Both the position numbers and the translations under genes were made by a program. The notes under the pieces are model-generated. The model was not told the origin of the DNA and did no database searches. It worked only from the letters and a program-made list of their open reading frames with translations. Shown here in pieces: positions 15,164-23,823 of a stretch of 34,080 nucleotides of DNA. Every line of letters begins with the position of its first letter. Within the stretch, counting starts at the first letter, position 1. The DNA is from Gammaproteobacteria bacterium (GTDB lineage: Bacteria > Pseudomonadota > Gammaproteobacteria > Pseudomonadales > Pseudohongiellaceae), in contig PBYU01000016.1 of assembly GCA_002730035.1 (NCBI GenBank), forward strand, positions 1-34,080, given 5' to 3'.

Positions 15164-16330
15164 TCATGAAATTACTTTGCTAGTTCGTAACGCATCAATC
15201 TCTGACTGTTGCAGATTTAACTTCTCCGCCAATACTTCATTAGTATGCTCGCCAAGCCAAGCTACCCACGATGCTGCTGTGGTATCAATGTGACTGAATT
15301 TGATTGGCATATTTTGAATCAGAAACGTGCCTAGTTCATCATTGGTCAATGTTGTGAATGAGTTCCGATCGACCACTTGCGGGTGAACAAACAGGTCTTC
15401 AGTTCGCTGGTAGATGCTGCAGGGTACCCCCGCCTGATTGAGTGCCGTTTCACAGGCTTCACAGGAGAGGGTGGTGGACCACTTTTCGACTTCACTGACG
15501 AGTTGGTCAAAATTTAGATGCCTCTGCCCGCGTATAAAACGAGGATCTTCCAAAAGCTCATCTCGATTGAGTGCAGCAGCTAGGCATTGCAAATTTTTGT
15601 CCGACACTATGCAGAGCATAACGAACCCGTCCTGGGTTCGTACTGGGTAGAATCTGCCAATCACAGGCGGCTCTTCCATTTGCGCTGCCTGTATGTGGGC
15701 CGGAATCAATGACATCATCGACTCCATCATGCTGATGTCGATATGTTCGCCCGAGCCGCTCCGCTGACGCCCCAATAGGGCGCTCTGGATTGCACCGAAA
15801 GCAAGGGCGCCGGTGAGTATGTCGGCGACCATTATTTCCCAGTTGGGAGGTCGATTCTCATCGTCTCCCTGGGAGAGGGTGTGTACCTTATCAAATCCAC
15901 TGGCGGCATGAACGATGGGGGCATAGGCGGCACGATCGACGAAGGGACCGGATTGGCCAAAGCCGGAAATGGAACAATAGACCAGATCCGGTCTGTCGGA
16001 TTTAACGCTCTCATAATCGAGGCCAAATTTCGCCATGATGCCAGGTCGAAAATTTTCAATGACCACGTCTGCCTCGGCGATCAATTGCCGCGCTAGTGCT
16101 TGAGCGGCGGGCTTTTTCAGATCGAGAGCGATGCTGCGTTTACCTGCATTGAAGTGGGCGAATACGCGGGTAATTCCATCAATCCCACGCGTTATATCGC
16201 CAACCACGGGAGTTTCCACTTTGACTACATCGGCGCCACAGTCCAATAAATAGCGTGAACAGATGGGGCCGGCGAAGACCGCAGAAAAATCTACTACTTT
16301 ATAACCCTCGAGGTGTTTTCTTGTTGTCAT
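15164..16330 (-). CDS. Class III CoA transferase (CaiB/BaiF family)
   Basis: This 388-residue cytoplasmic enzyme moves CoA between organic acids. The family landmarks are the N-terminal LEGYKVVDFSAVFAGPICSRYLLDCGADVVKVE, then NAGKRSIALDLK, ENFRPGIM, SISGFGQSGP and the catalytic Asp D170 (VADILTGALAFGAIQSAL). HIDISMMESMMSL follows, and a C-terminal substrate-binding part contains AGVPCSIYQRTEDLFVHPQV. The length matches the family (about 380-430). The acid substrate cannot be deduced: family members act on carnitine, oxalate, benzylsuccinate, mesaconate and others. It is a lone minus-strand gene, with its promoter presumably in 16331-16500. Confidence 0.93.
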   Translation of the reverse strand: MTTRKHLEGYKVVDFSAVFAGPICSRYLLDCGADVVKVETPVVGDITRGIDGITRVFAHFNAGKRSIALDLKKPAAQALARQLIAEADVVIENFRPGIMAKFGLDYESVKSDRPDLVYCSISGFGQSGPFVDRAAYAPIVHAASGFDKVHTLSQGDDENRPPNWEIMVADILTGALAFGAIQSALLGRQRSGSGEHIDISMMESMMSLIPAHIQAAQMEEPPVIGRFYPVRTQDGFVMLCIVSDKNLQCLAAALNRDELLEDPRFIRGQRHLNFDQLVSEVEKWSTTLSCEACETALNQAGVPCSIYQRTEDLFVHPQVVDRNSFTTLTNDELGTFLIQNMPIKFSHIDTTAASWVAWLGEHTNEVLAEKLNLQQSEIDALRTSKVIS

Positions 16331-16469
16331 GGAAAGTCGTCGGGATATGGGAATAGGGGTAGGGCTCGCTTGCCCATCATTAGTAAAAATGGCTCGACTA
16401 TTAGTAGGCAGATTTTAAGGGGTGGGTATCCAACATTCTATTCCTCGTTCATCGAAATGTACTATTTAA

Positions 16470-16492
16470 GGACCCTCTGAACAAGTAGTTGA
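16470..16492 (+). repeat. Left end of a 23-bp inverted repeat around the cupin gene
   Basis: The 23 bases beginning GGACCCTCTGAACAAGTAGT match the reverse complement of 17409-17431 at 22 positions. The same sequence family forms the ends of the foldback element at 29575-29843. The surrounding non-coding stretch 16331-16799 otherwise holds two tandem small palindromes at 16499-16532 and no gene that I can support. Confidence 0.75.
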
Positions 16493-16498
16493 CCACGT

Positions 16499-16532
16499 TT
16501 GCTCACAGCAAAACCACTCTTGCTTACAGCAA
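16499..16532. promoter_or_regulatory. Two tandem TTGCT-n3-AGCAA palindromes
   Basis: TTGCTCACAGCAA (16499-16511) and TTGCTTACAGCAA (16520-16532) are each inverted repeats. Their starts are 21 bases apart, two turns of the helix, so both present the same DNA face. They lie about 170 bases upstream of the minus-strand CoA transferase start. The spacing suggests a dimeric regulator site; no regulator is identified. Confidence 0.35.
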
Positions 16533-16799
16533 TACGCACTGGCCATCTGCAGTACGTGTGTGGCGTTTCCCTGTTCCATCCGCAAATATCGCAATTCTTT
16601 TCATTTTAGAGACGCATTTGTTATTGATACTGGAGTTAGAAGATTGCAGGAAACATGTTGCCAAATAATCTATTGATGCCTCTGAATCCTGGGATCACAA
16701 CAATGAACATGTAACGATATTGCGGGACTGTCAATCGGATCTGCGCTCCAGTGATTTATCCGCGATGCGCGGGGGCAATATCGATTTAATCGCTGAATC

Positions 16800-17291
16800 T
16801 CACTGCAATGGTACAAAAATCGACAGGCGGTCCTCGTCTCCCAATGCTCTGGAAATATGGCCCTGCCCTTCAGTATCCTCAGCCAGCAGGATGTGTCCGG
16901 GATAAAGGCGCAGTTTGGTCCCATCACCGAACTCCACTTCACTCTCACCGCTTAAGGTGATCACGTACTGGCGCCGAGGGGCATTGTGGAAGGGTAGATA
17001 GTACTCCGGGGAAGTGCGCCGAAATTGGATGCTTTCCGCAGCCTGAATAGCAGCAAGATCAGTGGCCGATCCCTCGCGCTGTTGGCTAAGCGGGACTTCA
17101 TATTCCTCCACATGAGTCTGCCCATCCTCGCCGGTGTAGATGCGCGACACCATGATGGGTTTACGTGCAGCGGCGGCTTCGGCTGTATCGATCTGTGTGA
17201 TCCAGTAGCCAGTGATAAACAGCGTGGGCACCCAGCCCAGCAACAGTAACCATTTGCTTGTATTGCTCAAGCAGTTCTTTAAGTTTTTCAT
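16800..17291 (-). CDS. Membrane-anchored small cupin-domain protein
   Basis: The 163-residue protein has one N-terminal hydrophobic segment (about residues 14-32, WLLLLGWVPTLFITGYWIT), then a single cupin domain. Visible cupin strands are KPIMVSRIYTGEDGQTHVEEYEVPL, then RRQYVITLSGESEVEFGDG and LYPGHILLAEDTEGQGHISRAL. The G-x-x-x-V/I-L-x-x-x-(D/E)-G pattern of cupin motif 2 is present. Small cupins bind a metal and act as isomerases, dioxygenases or sensors, but the metal ligands here are not complete enough to assign one. It is the last gene of the receptor group on this strand, 125 bases after the PHP-like gene, and is bracketed by 23-bp inverted repeats, so it may be a later insertion. Confidence 0.8.
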   Translation of the reverse strand: MKNLKNCLSNTSKWLLLLGWVPTLFITGYWITQIDTAEAAAARKPIMVSRIYTGEDGQTHVEEYEVPLSQQREGSATDLAAIQAAESIQFRRTSPEYYLPFHNAPRRQYVITLSGESEVEFGDGTKLRLYPGHILLAEDTEGQGHISRALGDEDRLSIFVPLQ

Positions 17292-17408
17292 TATGTGGCC
17301 TCGCGAGCATTGCTTTGTATTGGACGATTCGCAGATTTGTCAGTTCAGGATAGGATTCTCTCCAAAATCGGCATAAAACCCAAGCCTGGCGAATGCCAGA
17401 AGTAAACC

Positions 17409-17431
17409 TCAACTACTTATTCAGAGGGTCC
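17409..17431 (-). repeat. Right end of the 23-bp inverted repeat, overlapping the stop of the PHP-like gene
   Basis: This is the reverse complement of 16470-16492 with one mismatch. The last codons of the PHP-like protein (GPSE and the TAA) are encoded by the repeat, so the gene's end was probably set by the arrival of this sequence. Confidence 0.75.
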
Positions 17432-19531
17432 CAGCCACACCGGCTGAGTAAATGCACCGTTGCGAGCGATGTCCCACACTTCGATGCGCAGCCACTTTCG
17501 ATCGCGCAGATCCATAGGGATAGTGAGGGTTTTGACGCCGAATTCACGGGTGTCCGCCAGATCGACTCGATCGCGATAGATGTTGACACCATCGCCGGAG
17601 ACTATTTCCATGTAGGACAGTGGATAGGTCCACTCCAGTTTCACATTGACACTTGCCTCGCTGCGGTCGATGCGAGCCGGCAAGGTGGTGCCACTCTCGC
17701 TACCGCTGACGTCGAACTCCGGAATCAGCACTTCGCCGGTAGTGACGAAGAATTGTCCTGAACTGAGTCTGTCGAGCACGGGTTGCCAGCCATCTTCATA
17801 GCGCGGTATGGCATCCATCTTAAGGTAGTTGATGTTCATGGTGCCGAACAGTTCGTAGTCTTCGTAGATCTTGAAGATATCGACCTCGCCCAGTATATAC
17901 TTACGATTGCCACCCCAGTTTGCCATGTCATCCTCGAGGTCGAGGACGCGCCAGCCAATCATGTCACGGGAATAGTCAGCAGGCATTGCCTTCCAGGCAC
18001 CGCCAAGAAAGCGATCACTCCTGAAAAATGGGGTATCGCGATAGTTGTCGGGAAAACCGGTCGAGCCTTTCACCCTGGGGTGGGCTGTCCAGGCCAGCCC
18101 CGCTTCCTTTTGCAGCAGTGCCAGTACGTCGGCGGCGCTGCCCACATGATAGACAGTACCGTAGCCATCGATGATCTGCTCGAAAGGCTGGTCATTGTTG
18201 CGATTCAACACCCAGTTCACCGGCTTTGGAAACAGGCTTAACCAGTGACTGCCGAAATGCACGTTGGGTTCTTCGCCCGGAATCAAGAGGAAGTCTTCAG
18301 TTGATAAACGAGCAAACTCCGTATGCATTACCTGCAGTTGTTCCAGCCGTTGGATGGTATCGAGGCGAGGTGTTGCACCGAAATGAAATTCTGCCATATG
18401 CACCATGTCCACGCCCATGCGCTTGAAGAAATTCACGAAATCCGGATCTTCCAGTCCGGCTGGAATGCCGGTTGTATTCTGCTCCTGTTGCTGATTGATA
18501 AAATCCATAGAATGTTCGTGATGATAATGGCTACTCAGTGTCTTATAGCCTGGCAAAGGCTTGAAAGTATCGTTGCGAGTGTAGCGTTTTACGATTTCCA
18601 GGTTATCCAATCCTGACTGCTGCGACACAAAGAGCAGTACGCCGAGTTTCTGCTCGCTGCCCGGTTGGGCGTTTACCCAGGGTACGAAGCGGCGATCACC
18701 CATCGGAGGTTGCCGAACGCCCCAGGCGAAGCCTTCGATCATGTCCAGGTATTCATTGCCGGCCCAGTTGTAGCCAAAATTGTCGGCAAAATCGAGCGGG
18801 TAGAGGTATTGGTGAGGAAACGGAGAGATGACCAGCGACCCGCTATCCGAAGCCAGCGCCATACTGCGGTAGCGCGTCTGATAAACGTTGGCAGTTTCTT
18901 CGATGACTGCTATGGATTTGGGATTGCCTAGTGAGTCGATCCATTCCAGCCGATACTGGTCTGTGTCTGGCTTGGCCAGTCCCACGTGGTACAGAAAAGC
19001 CGTTGCCGGGCGGTCTGTTGAAACCCTGGCTTCCATGTGCACAAAGGAGCTGTCGTGATAAAGGATAAACGCCAGTGATCCAGAGAAATGGGTACTGTTC
19101 AAACCATCGATTTCGATGATTGCGCGGCCGCCTTCGGTGGCGACTCTTACACTTTCCGGGATCAGGTAGCCCTTCTCGACGGCATAGGGCCTGGTTGGCA
19201 CGCGGTCGAAAAATATCTCCCAGCCGCCTCTTAGTTCGAGGTCCCGTTCTCCCACCCAGAAAAGATAATTGGGATCGACTCCCTCGATCGCCGCCTCAGC
19301 ATCGATTCCCATGGCGCGGATCAGCGGAGCTGCTGCATTGTTGCCGCGTCGTGGGATAAATTGTAAATCGATATAGGCTTCGCCTTCCGGGGCATCCCAT
19401 GTCAGCGTGAGCCCGTCGTCTCGTGTGTTCAGTTCAAAACCATCCGCCCCATCGAAATCATTTGTGTCTATTTCGGCGCCGTATAATGGTGTGCTTAGAA
19501 GGTAAAGAAGGATTGGGAAAATTTTTTTCAT
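17417..19531 (-). CDS. Secreted PHP-like (metal-dependent) protein of unknown substrate
   Basis: The 704-residue protein has a signal peptide (MKKIFPILLYLLSTPLYG). Residues about 20-340 are beta-rich without a known domain. From about residue 340 the metal-site signatures of PHP-type phosphoesterase folds appear: SSHYHHEHSMDF, VDMVHMAEFH, LIPGEEPNVHFGSHW and WTAHPRVKGSTGFPD. The C-terminal 110 residues (VNVKLEWTYPLSYMEIVSGDG, IEVWDIARNGAFTQPVWLGP) form a further beta domain. A periplasmic hydrolase acting on a substrate brought in by the neighbouring TonB-dependent receptor is a reasonable guess. It follows the TonB-like lipoprotein by 54 bases. The final residues lie in a repeat element. Confidence 0.82.
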   Translation of the reverse strand: MKKIFPILLYLLSTPLYGAEIDTNDFDGADGFELNTRDDGLTLTWDAPEGEAYIDLQFIPRRGNNAAAPLIRAMGIDAEAAIEGVDPNYLFWVGERDLELRGGWEIFFDRVPTRPYAVEKGYLIPESVRVATEGGRAIIEIDGLNSTHFSGSLAFILYHDSSFVHMEARVSTDRPATAFLYHVGLAKPDTDQYRLEWIDSLGNPKSIAVIEETANVYQTRYRSMALASDSGSLVISPFPHQYLYPLDFADNFGYNWAGNEYLDMIEGFAWGVRQPPMGDRRFVPWVNAQPGSEQKLGVLLFVSQQSGLDNLEIVKRYTRNDTFKPLPGYKTLSSHYHHEHSMDFINQQQEQNTTGIPAGLEDPDFVNFFKRMGVDMVHMAEFHFGATPRLDTIQRLEQLQVMHTEFARLSTEDFLLIPGEEPNVHFGSHWLSLFPKPVNWVLNRNNDQPFEQIIDGYGTVYHVGSAADVLALLQKEAGLAWTAHPRVKGSTGFPDNYRDTPFFRSDRFLGGAWKAMPADYSRDMIGWRVLDLEDDMANWGGNRKYILGEVDIFKIYEDYELFGTMNINYLKMDAIPRYEDGWQPVLDRLSSGQFFVTTGEVLIPEFDVSGSESGTTLPARIDRSEASVNVKLEWTYPLSYMEIVSGDGVNIYRDRVDLADTREFGVKTLTIPMDLRDRKWLRIEVWDIARNGAFTQPVWLGPSE

Positions 19532-19585
19532 AGGACCATCAACTTATAAGATTTAAATCAGGTGTTGGGATCAGCGCAAGACTTG

Positions 19586-20335
19586 TCAATCAGGTACTTC
19601 CCAGATGAATCTGTAGCGGACATTTTCAACTCTAACCGGCGCGTTGAACACGATCCTGGGTTCGAAGCGAAGGCGAGAGGCTGCACGGAGTGCGACTTCA
19701 TTGAAGACTCCCGGGGGTTCGCTCTCCTCGATCTGTAAATCTTCTACTGTCCCGACCTCGGTTACTGTGAAACTGACCACGACGAATCCTCCGATGCGCA
19801 ATTCCAAAGCCACCTCGGGGTAGTCCGGCGTTATGTAGCGCTTGGAAATCAGATCGCGGTATTCAATCTCTTCCGAGGGTGGCTCCACCAATATGGAATT
19901 CCTTTCTTCCAGTTCGTAGCGAAACACGTAGCGGATATCTTCGATGGGCTGGCCGCGGGTATTTTCAAAGGTCATGCGGCGTGCCGCATTGGTTGCGGAG
20001 GTTTCGAAATAACCCTGCGGTTCCTCCTGCATGGTTTCGATGCTGTTCCCAATCACGATGCCATTTTCGTTGACTGTGAAACTCAGCATTACCCAACCTT
20101 CGACTCCAAGATTTCTCGCACGCAGTGGATAGAGGGGTTGCGGCGTGCGCAGTGGAATGAGGCCACGTGTGAAATTGGGTGGTGGGCTAATTTCATCCGT
20201 TGACCCGGCATTGCCTGGTGAGGAGTCGTCGCTCACGGTGGCACAACCATAGAGCAGAAGGATGCAGTGTGCCAATGCGCACCATGAAAGAAGTCTATTG
20301 CTGTGTTGCCATTTTTTTCGGAGATAAGTTTCCAT
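19586..20335 (-). CDS. Lipoprotein with two TonB C-terminal domains
   Basis: The 249-residue protein has an N-terminal signal ending in a lipobox-like LLLYGC (Cys31). Two TonB C-terminal domains follow: residues about 60-140 (PLRTPQPLYPLRARNLGVEGWVMLSFTVNENG) and about 165-249 (RYITPDYPEVALELRIGGFVVVSFTVTEVG), each with the P-x-Y-P entry motif. Normal TonB has one such domain, an inner-membrane helix and a proline-rich linker to span the periplasm; here linker and helix are missing. It therefore probably does not energise the receptor the usual way but may bind the receptor's TonB box or peptidoglycan. It starts 15 bases after the receptor's stop, clearly one operon. Confidence 0.85.
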   Translation of the reverse strand: METYLRKKWQHSNRLLSWCALAHCILLLYGCATVSDDSSPGNAGSTDEISPPPNFTRGLIPLRTPQPLYPLRARNLGVEGWVMLSFTVNENGIVIGNSIETMQEEPQGYFETSATNAARRMTFENTRGQPIEDIRYVFRYELEERNSILVEPPSEEIEYRDLISKRYITPDYPEVALELRIGGFVVVSFTVTEVGTVEDLQIEESEPPGVFNEVALRAASRLRFEPRIVFNAPVRVENVRYRFIWEVPD

Positions 20336-20350
20336 GGCTATTCTTCTACT

Positions 20351-22492
20351 TCAAAAGGTTGTTCTGACTCTAAATGCCAGTTCCATTCCGTTGCCGTTGC
20401 AGTAATCCTCAATTTCTTCCACGATACCTGCCGCAGTAGCGCCGACGAAGCGGGTGCGGGTTCGGCAATATTCATTTTCTGTAATGTTGCGGGATTCGAA
20501 CCTGAATGTCAGGTTGCCGAAGGCTTTCTTTTCCAGATAAGCCGACAGATAAGGGCTGTCTTTGCGCTCCTCAATGTCGATGATATCGTATTCTTTTCGT
20601 CCCGTGCTGCCATTGGAACTGGCGGAATAGTTCAGCCCGTAAGTCAGTCCATAGCTAGTAATGTCATGACGAAAGCCCATATTGGCTTGCCACCGGCCAT
20701 TGTTTCGCTGGCGACGTTTGATGCCTAGAAAGGGATCGGTAAACTCGGAATCTCTCAAGCGGATGCCCGTGTTCAGCAGGGCGTTGGGTAACCCCAGCAT
20801 GCCCAGCTTGGTGCTGATATCGAGATTCAGCCCATAACGTTCACCATCGCCGATATTACCTCGAGCCGAACGCAAATCATCGGGGCTGGTTGATACATCC
20901 ACCTTGTCGATATGATCCTCGACATCGCGGTACCAGAATTGTGCATTAACCACGCCGATGTCATTCGGCAGTCGCTGTTCCAGATTTAATTCGTAGCGCC
21001 AGGACTGTTCCTGCTTGATTTCCGGGTTTCCCGCCTGGGTATTTTGATCCTCATCACTACCATCGACGGAAGCACTGAAATCAGAAAAACTGAGTTGGGA
21101 TACATCTTTCTCGATGCATGCGCGTAACTGTAAGGTAGGGGTGATATCGAAGCGGTAATCCAACTTGGGACGCACGAAATTAAAATCCCGACTGTTGCTG
21201 ACATCACCGGATTGTTCGATTGTGGAGGTTTCCACGATTACCGAGCTTTCCAGCGCCATGCGCGTATTTATCTGCCAGTTATGGACGGCGAATGTCTCGT
21301 AGCGCAATTCCTCTACGCTTGAACCGCTATTATCGATGGTTACTGGAACCAGGTTTCCGTAGGCCGGCGAGGGAGTACCGGCTATATCGAGACCCATGCG
21401 CAGGTCGGAGTCGCGAATAGTCTGAGCACCTTCAATTCCCAATTCCACACCCTGGGCATCATCGATGTTCCAGGTGTAGGAGGTACGGCCTATGCGCTCT
21501 CTGTCTCGACCATAATTGTCCAGGAACAGATTCTGCTCCTCAGCACCATTGACCACATTGAATCGATTACGGGTGAACTGAAAGTCGCGATCATTGACGA
21601 TGAATAGAAAGCGGAATTTGCCACCGCTGTTGAAGGCATACTCATAGTCGCCGCCGATCTCCCAGTTGGTTCGCTCGCTGTTATTGTCTTCAGACTGGAT
21701 TTGCAGCTCACCATCTTCCAGGTCATAAATTTCCCGGAAAGTGTCCGAAGGCGTATCGCCCCGAGTCTCATAGAGTGCATTCAGCTGAACGACACTCTTT
21801 TCCAGCTGATAACCCAGGTTTGTGCTGATCTGAAATTCTGATTCATCACGAGTTCGATCTTCACGCCGAAACTCGACCAGCTTGCCGCCGGGATCGTAAC
21901 TGAATTCCCTGGACTCGCTGGCGCGGTAGCGAGGATCTGCTTCGACGTTAAACAGGTAGTTGAAATCTCCGGCCTGACCGGAGATCGACGCCTGCCCACC
22001 TGCATCCGTGGTGCCATCGCGGAGCTGTTTGGCCTGCACCTCGACTGTGGTGTTGGAGCGGGAGGGCAGATCGAGTAGTACGACGTTGACCACCTGGCCC
22101 CCGCTACGAATATCGAGCTCTTCGGATGTGCCACGGATGATCTCGATGTAATCCACCTGGTCGGCGGAAATCCGATTCAGCTGATTGCGCCCTTCATTGC
22201 TCTTGCCCGTAATACGCTGGCCGTTAATCAGCACTTCGCCTTCGCCAGACCCCAGCCCTCTGCCGCCGCTACTGCCTCTCAGCGCCAGTGAAATACCGGG
22301 AATCCGGCTCAACATATCGTTGGCAGAGACGGGCCGGTATTCGGCGAAGTAATCTGCCGGGTAAACCACGGTTGACTGGTCTGAAGGATCTTCCGGGACA
22401 ATTAGCTGCGCGTGCGTAGTCCCTATAGGCAGCAGTATCAGTGCCACCGTTACCGTTACCGGAATTGCAAAAATGGAAAATCTATTACTCAT
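20351..22492 (-). CDS. TonB-dependent outer-membrane receptor
   Basis: The 713-residue protein begins with a signal peptide (IFAIPVTVTVALILLPIGTTHAQ). The plug domain follows (YRPVSANDMLSRIPGISLALRG, EVLINGQRITGKSNEG, VDYIEIIRGTSEELDIRSGGQVVNVVL). After about residue 140 a long series of amphipathic strands forms the 22-strand barrel, ending in an aromatic residue (RVRTTF) as barrel proteins do. It moves a scarce nutrient across the outer membrane using TonB energy. The ligand cannot be read from the sequence. The following genes (double-TonB lipoprotein, PHP-like hydrolase, cupin) suggest an organic substrate rather than only iron. It heads the minus-strand operon, divergent from the ABC system. 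Confidence 0.93.
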   Translation of the reverse strand: MSNRFSIFAIPVTVTVALILLPIGTTHAQLIVPEDPSDQSTVVYPADYFAEYRPVSANDMLSRIPGISLALRGSSGGRGLGSGEGEVLINGQRITGKSNEGRNQLNRISADQVDYIEIIRGTSEELDIRSGGQVVNVVLLDLPSRSNTTVEVQAKQLRDGTTDAGGQASISGQAGDFNYLFNVEADPRYRASESREFSYDPGGKLVEFRREDRTRDESEFQISTNLGYQLEKSVVQLNALYETRGDTPSDTFREIYDLEDGELQIQSEDNNSERTNWEIGGDYEYAFNSGGKFRFLFIVNDRDFQFTRNRFNVVNGAEEQNLFLDNYGRDRERIGRTSYTWNIDDAQGVELGIEGAQTIRDSDLRMGLDIAGTPSPAYGNLVPVTIDNSGSSVEELRYETFAVHNWQINTRMALESSVIVETSTIEQSGDVSNSRDFNFVRPKLDYRFDITPTLQLRACIEKDVSQLSFSDFSASVDGSDEDQNTQAGNPEIKQEQSWRYELNLEQRLPNDIGVVNAQFWYRDVEDHIDKVDVSTSPDDLRSARGNIGDGERYGLNLDISTKLGMLGLPNALLNTGIRLRDSEFTDPFLGIKRRQRNNGRWQANMGFRHDITSYGLTYGLNYSASSNGSTGRKEYDIIDIEERKDSPYLSAYLEKKAFGNLTFRFESRNITENEYCRTRTRFVGATAAGIVEEIEDYCNGNGMELAFRVRTTF

Positions 22493-22895
22493 TTGCAGGG
22501 CAGAATGTCGTCCCGATTCATGGCATATCAGCGTTTAATTTAATTAAACTGGGACTCGGGATTGTACCGTTATATGGTTTCTCAGTCAGTGACAAATTGT
22601 AGGAAATTGCTAAAGGATTCCGTCAGTTGCGCAATTCGAGGCTTTCTGTTCAGGATAGGCTGGATTTTGGTTCACCAGAATGAATGAATCCGGATATTTT
22701 CTTCACTAGGGTGTGCTAATAATTAACGGCATGATACGAGTTAAAGGCGAAGGAGTGCCGAGTATCATCATTCGGTAGTCTAGTGTAATAGGGATTGCTA
22801 AACTGAAACCTAGCACTCCCGATTCGGTTCACATTAAACGATTACAAGCTGGCACGCAGCTCCTGCTCCAGGATAGCGTGCGGAAAGGAAGAGCC
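22493..22895. promoter_or_regulatory. 403-base divergent intergenic region with an A+T palindrome
   Basis: This region separates the divergent receptor and ABC operons and should hold both promoters. The clearest structure is the palindrome GTTTAATTTAATTAAAC at 22533-22549, 41 bases upstream of the receptor start, which may be an operator for it. I see no further gene and no confident -35/-10 pair. Confidence 0.45.
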
Positions 22896-23780
22896 ATGTT
22901 AACAATTAAAGATTTAAGTAAAACCTACAGCAATGGCGTGCAGGCGCTGGCCGGTGTCAGTCTCGATATCGCTGAGGGCATGTTTGGTCTGCTGGGTCCG
23001 AATGGCGCCGGTAAGTCCACCTTGATGCGCACCCTGGCGACGCTGCAGGATGCTGATGCAGGCAGTGCATTTCTGAACGATATCGATATTCTTAATGAAA
23101 AAGAGAAGCTGCGTCAGGTGCTTGGTTACCTGCCCCAGGAGTTTGGTACTTATCCACGCATCTCTGCAACTCGGATGTTGGACCATTTTGCGGTATTGAA
23201 GGGGATCATCGACAAGGGAGAGCGCAGGGAGCTGGTCGACCACCTGCTAAATGAGGTGAATCTGTGGGACGCGCGCAAGACCGCGGTAAGTACCTATTCC
23301 GGTGGCATGAAGCAGCGCTTCGGGATTGCCCAGGCACTGATCGGTGATCCGCAATTGGTCATTGTGGACGAACCGACAGCCGGCCTCGATCCTGAAGAGC
23401 GTCGTCGCTTTCATAATCTGCTGGCGGACATTGGCTCGGATACAGTGGTGATTCTCTCGACACACATCGTCGATGATGTCAGTGACCTGTGTTCTGACAT
23501 GGCGATCATGGGAGATGGCAATATCCTCATGAAGGGGAAGCCTGAAGAAGTCATCGCACAACTGGAAGGCTCGGTCTATAGCAAGGTCGTTGAACGCACC
23601 GAACTTGCTGAATATGAAACCAACTATCACGTGTTATTTTCAACCCTGGCGGGCGGTAGAACCAAGATTCATGTCGTGAGCGACGCAAATCCGGGTGATG
23701 GTTTCGAAGCCAGTGGTGCCAGCCTGGAAGATGTTTATTTCTCCACGCTGCATGAGCATAAGATCAGCATAGCGGCTTAA
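22896..23780 (+). CDS. ABC transporter ATP-binding protein
   Basis: The start is the ATG at 22896, with AAGGAAG just upstream; the in-frame GTG at 22878 lacks a site. The 294-residue ATPase has Walker A GPNGAGKST, Q-loop YLPQEFGTY, signature YSGGMKQR, Walker B LVIVDEPTAGLD and the switch His in LSTHIVDD. The C-terminal 70 residues (GKPEEVIAQLEGSVY...SLEDVYFSTL) match drug/peptide-type ABC-2 exporters. It lies 43 bases before the permease-peptidase fusion and must form a complex with it at the inner membrane. Confidence 0.95.
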   Translation: MLTIKDLSKTYSNGVQALAGVSLDIAEGMFGLLGPNGAGKSTLMRTLATLQDADAGSAFLNDIDILNEKEKLRQVLGYLPQEFGTYPRISATRMLDHFAVLKGIIDKGERRELVDHLLNEVNLWDARKTAVSTYSGGMKQRFGIAQALIGDPQLVIVDEPTAGLDPEERRRFHNLLADIGSDTVVILSTHIVDDVSDLCSDMAIMGDGNILMKGKPEEVIAQLEGSVYSKVVERTELAEYETNYHVLFSTLAGGRTKIHVVSDANPGDGFEASGASLEDVYFSTLHEHKISIAA

Positions 23781-23823
23781 CTACCAACACGCCTGCTTCA
23801 GATTTCCAGGAGAATTCGGTCCC

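Noticed and set aside
17161..17412. 83-codon minus-strand frame upstream of the cupin
   Set aside because: It overlaps the cupin gene in another frame, has no recognisable domain and no good ribosome site.
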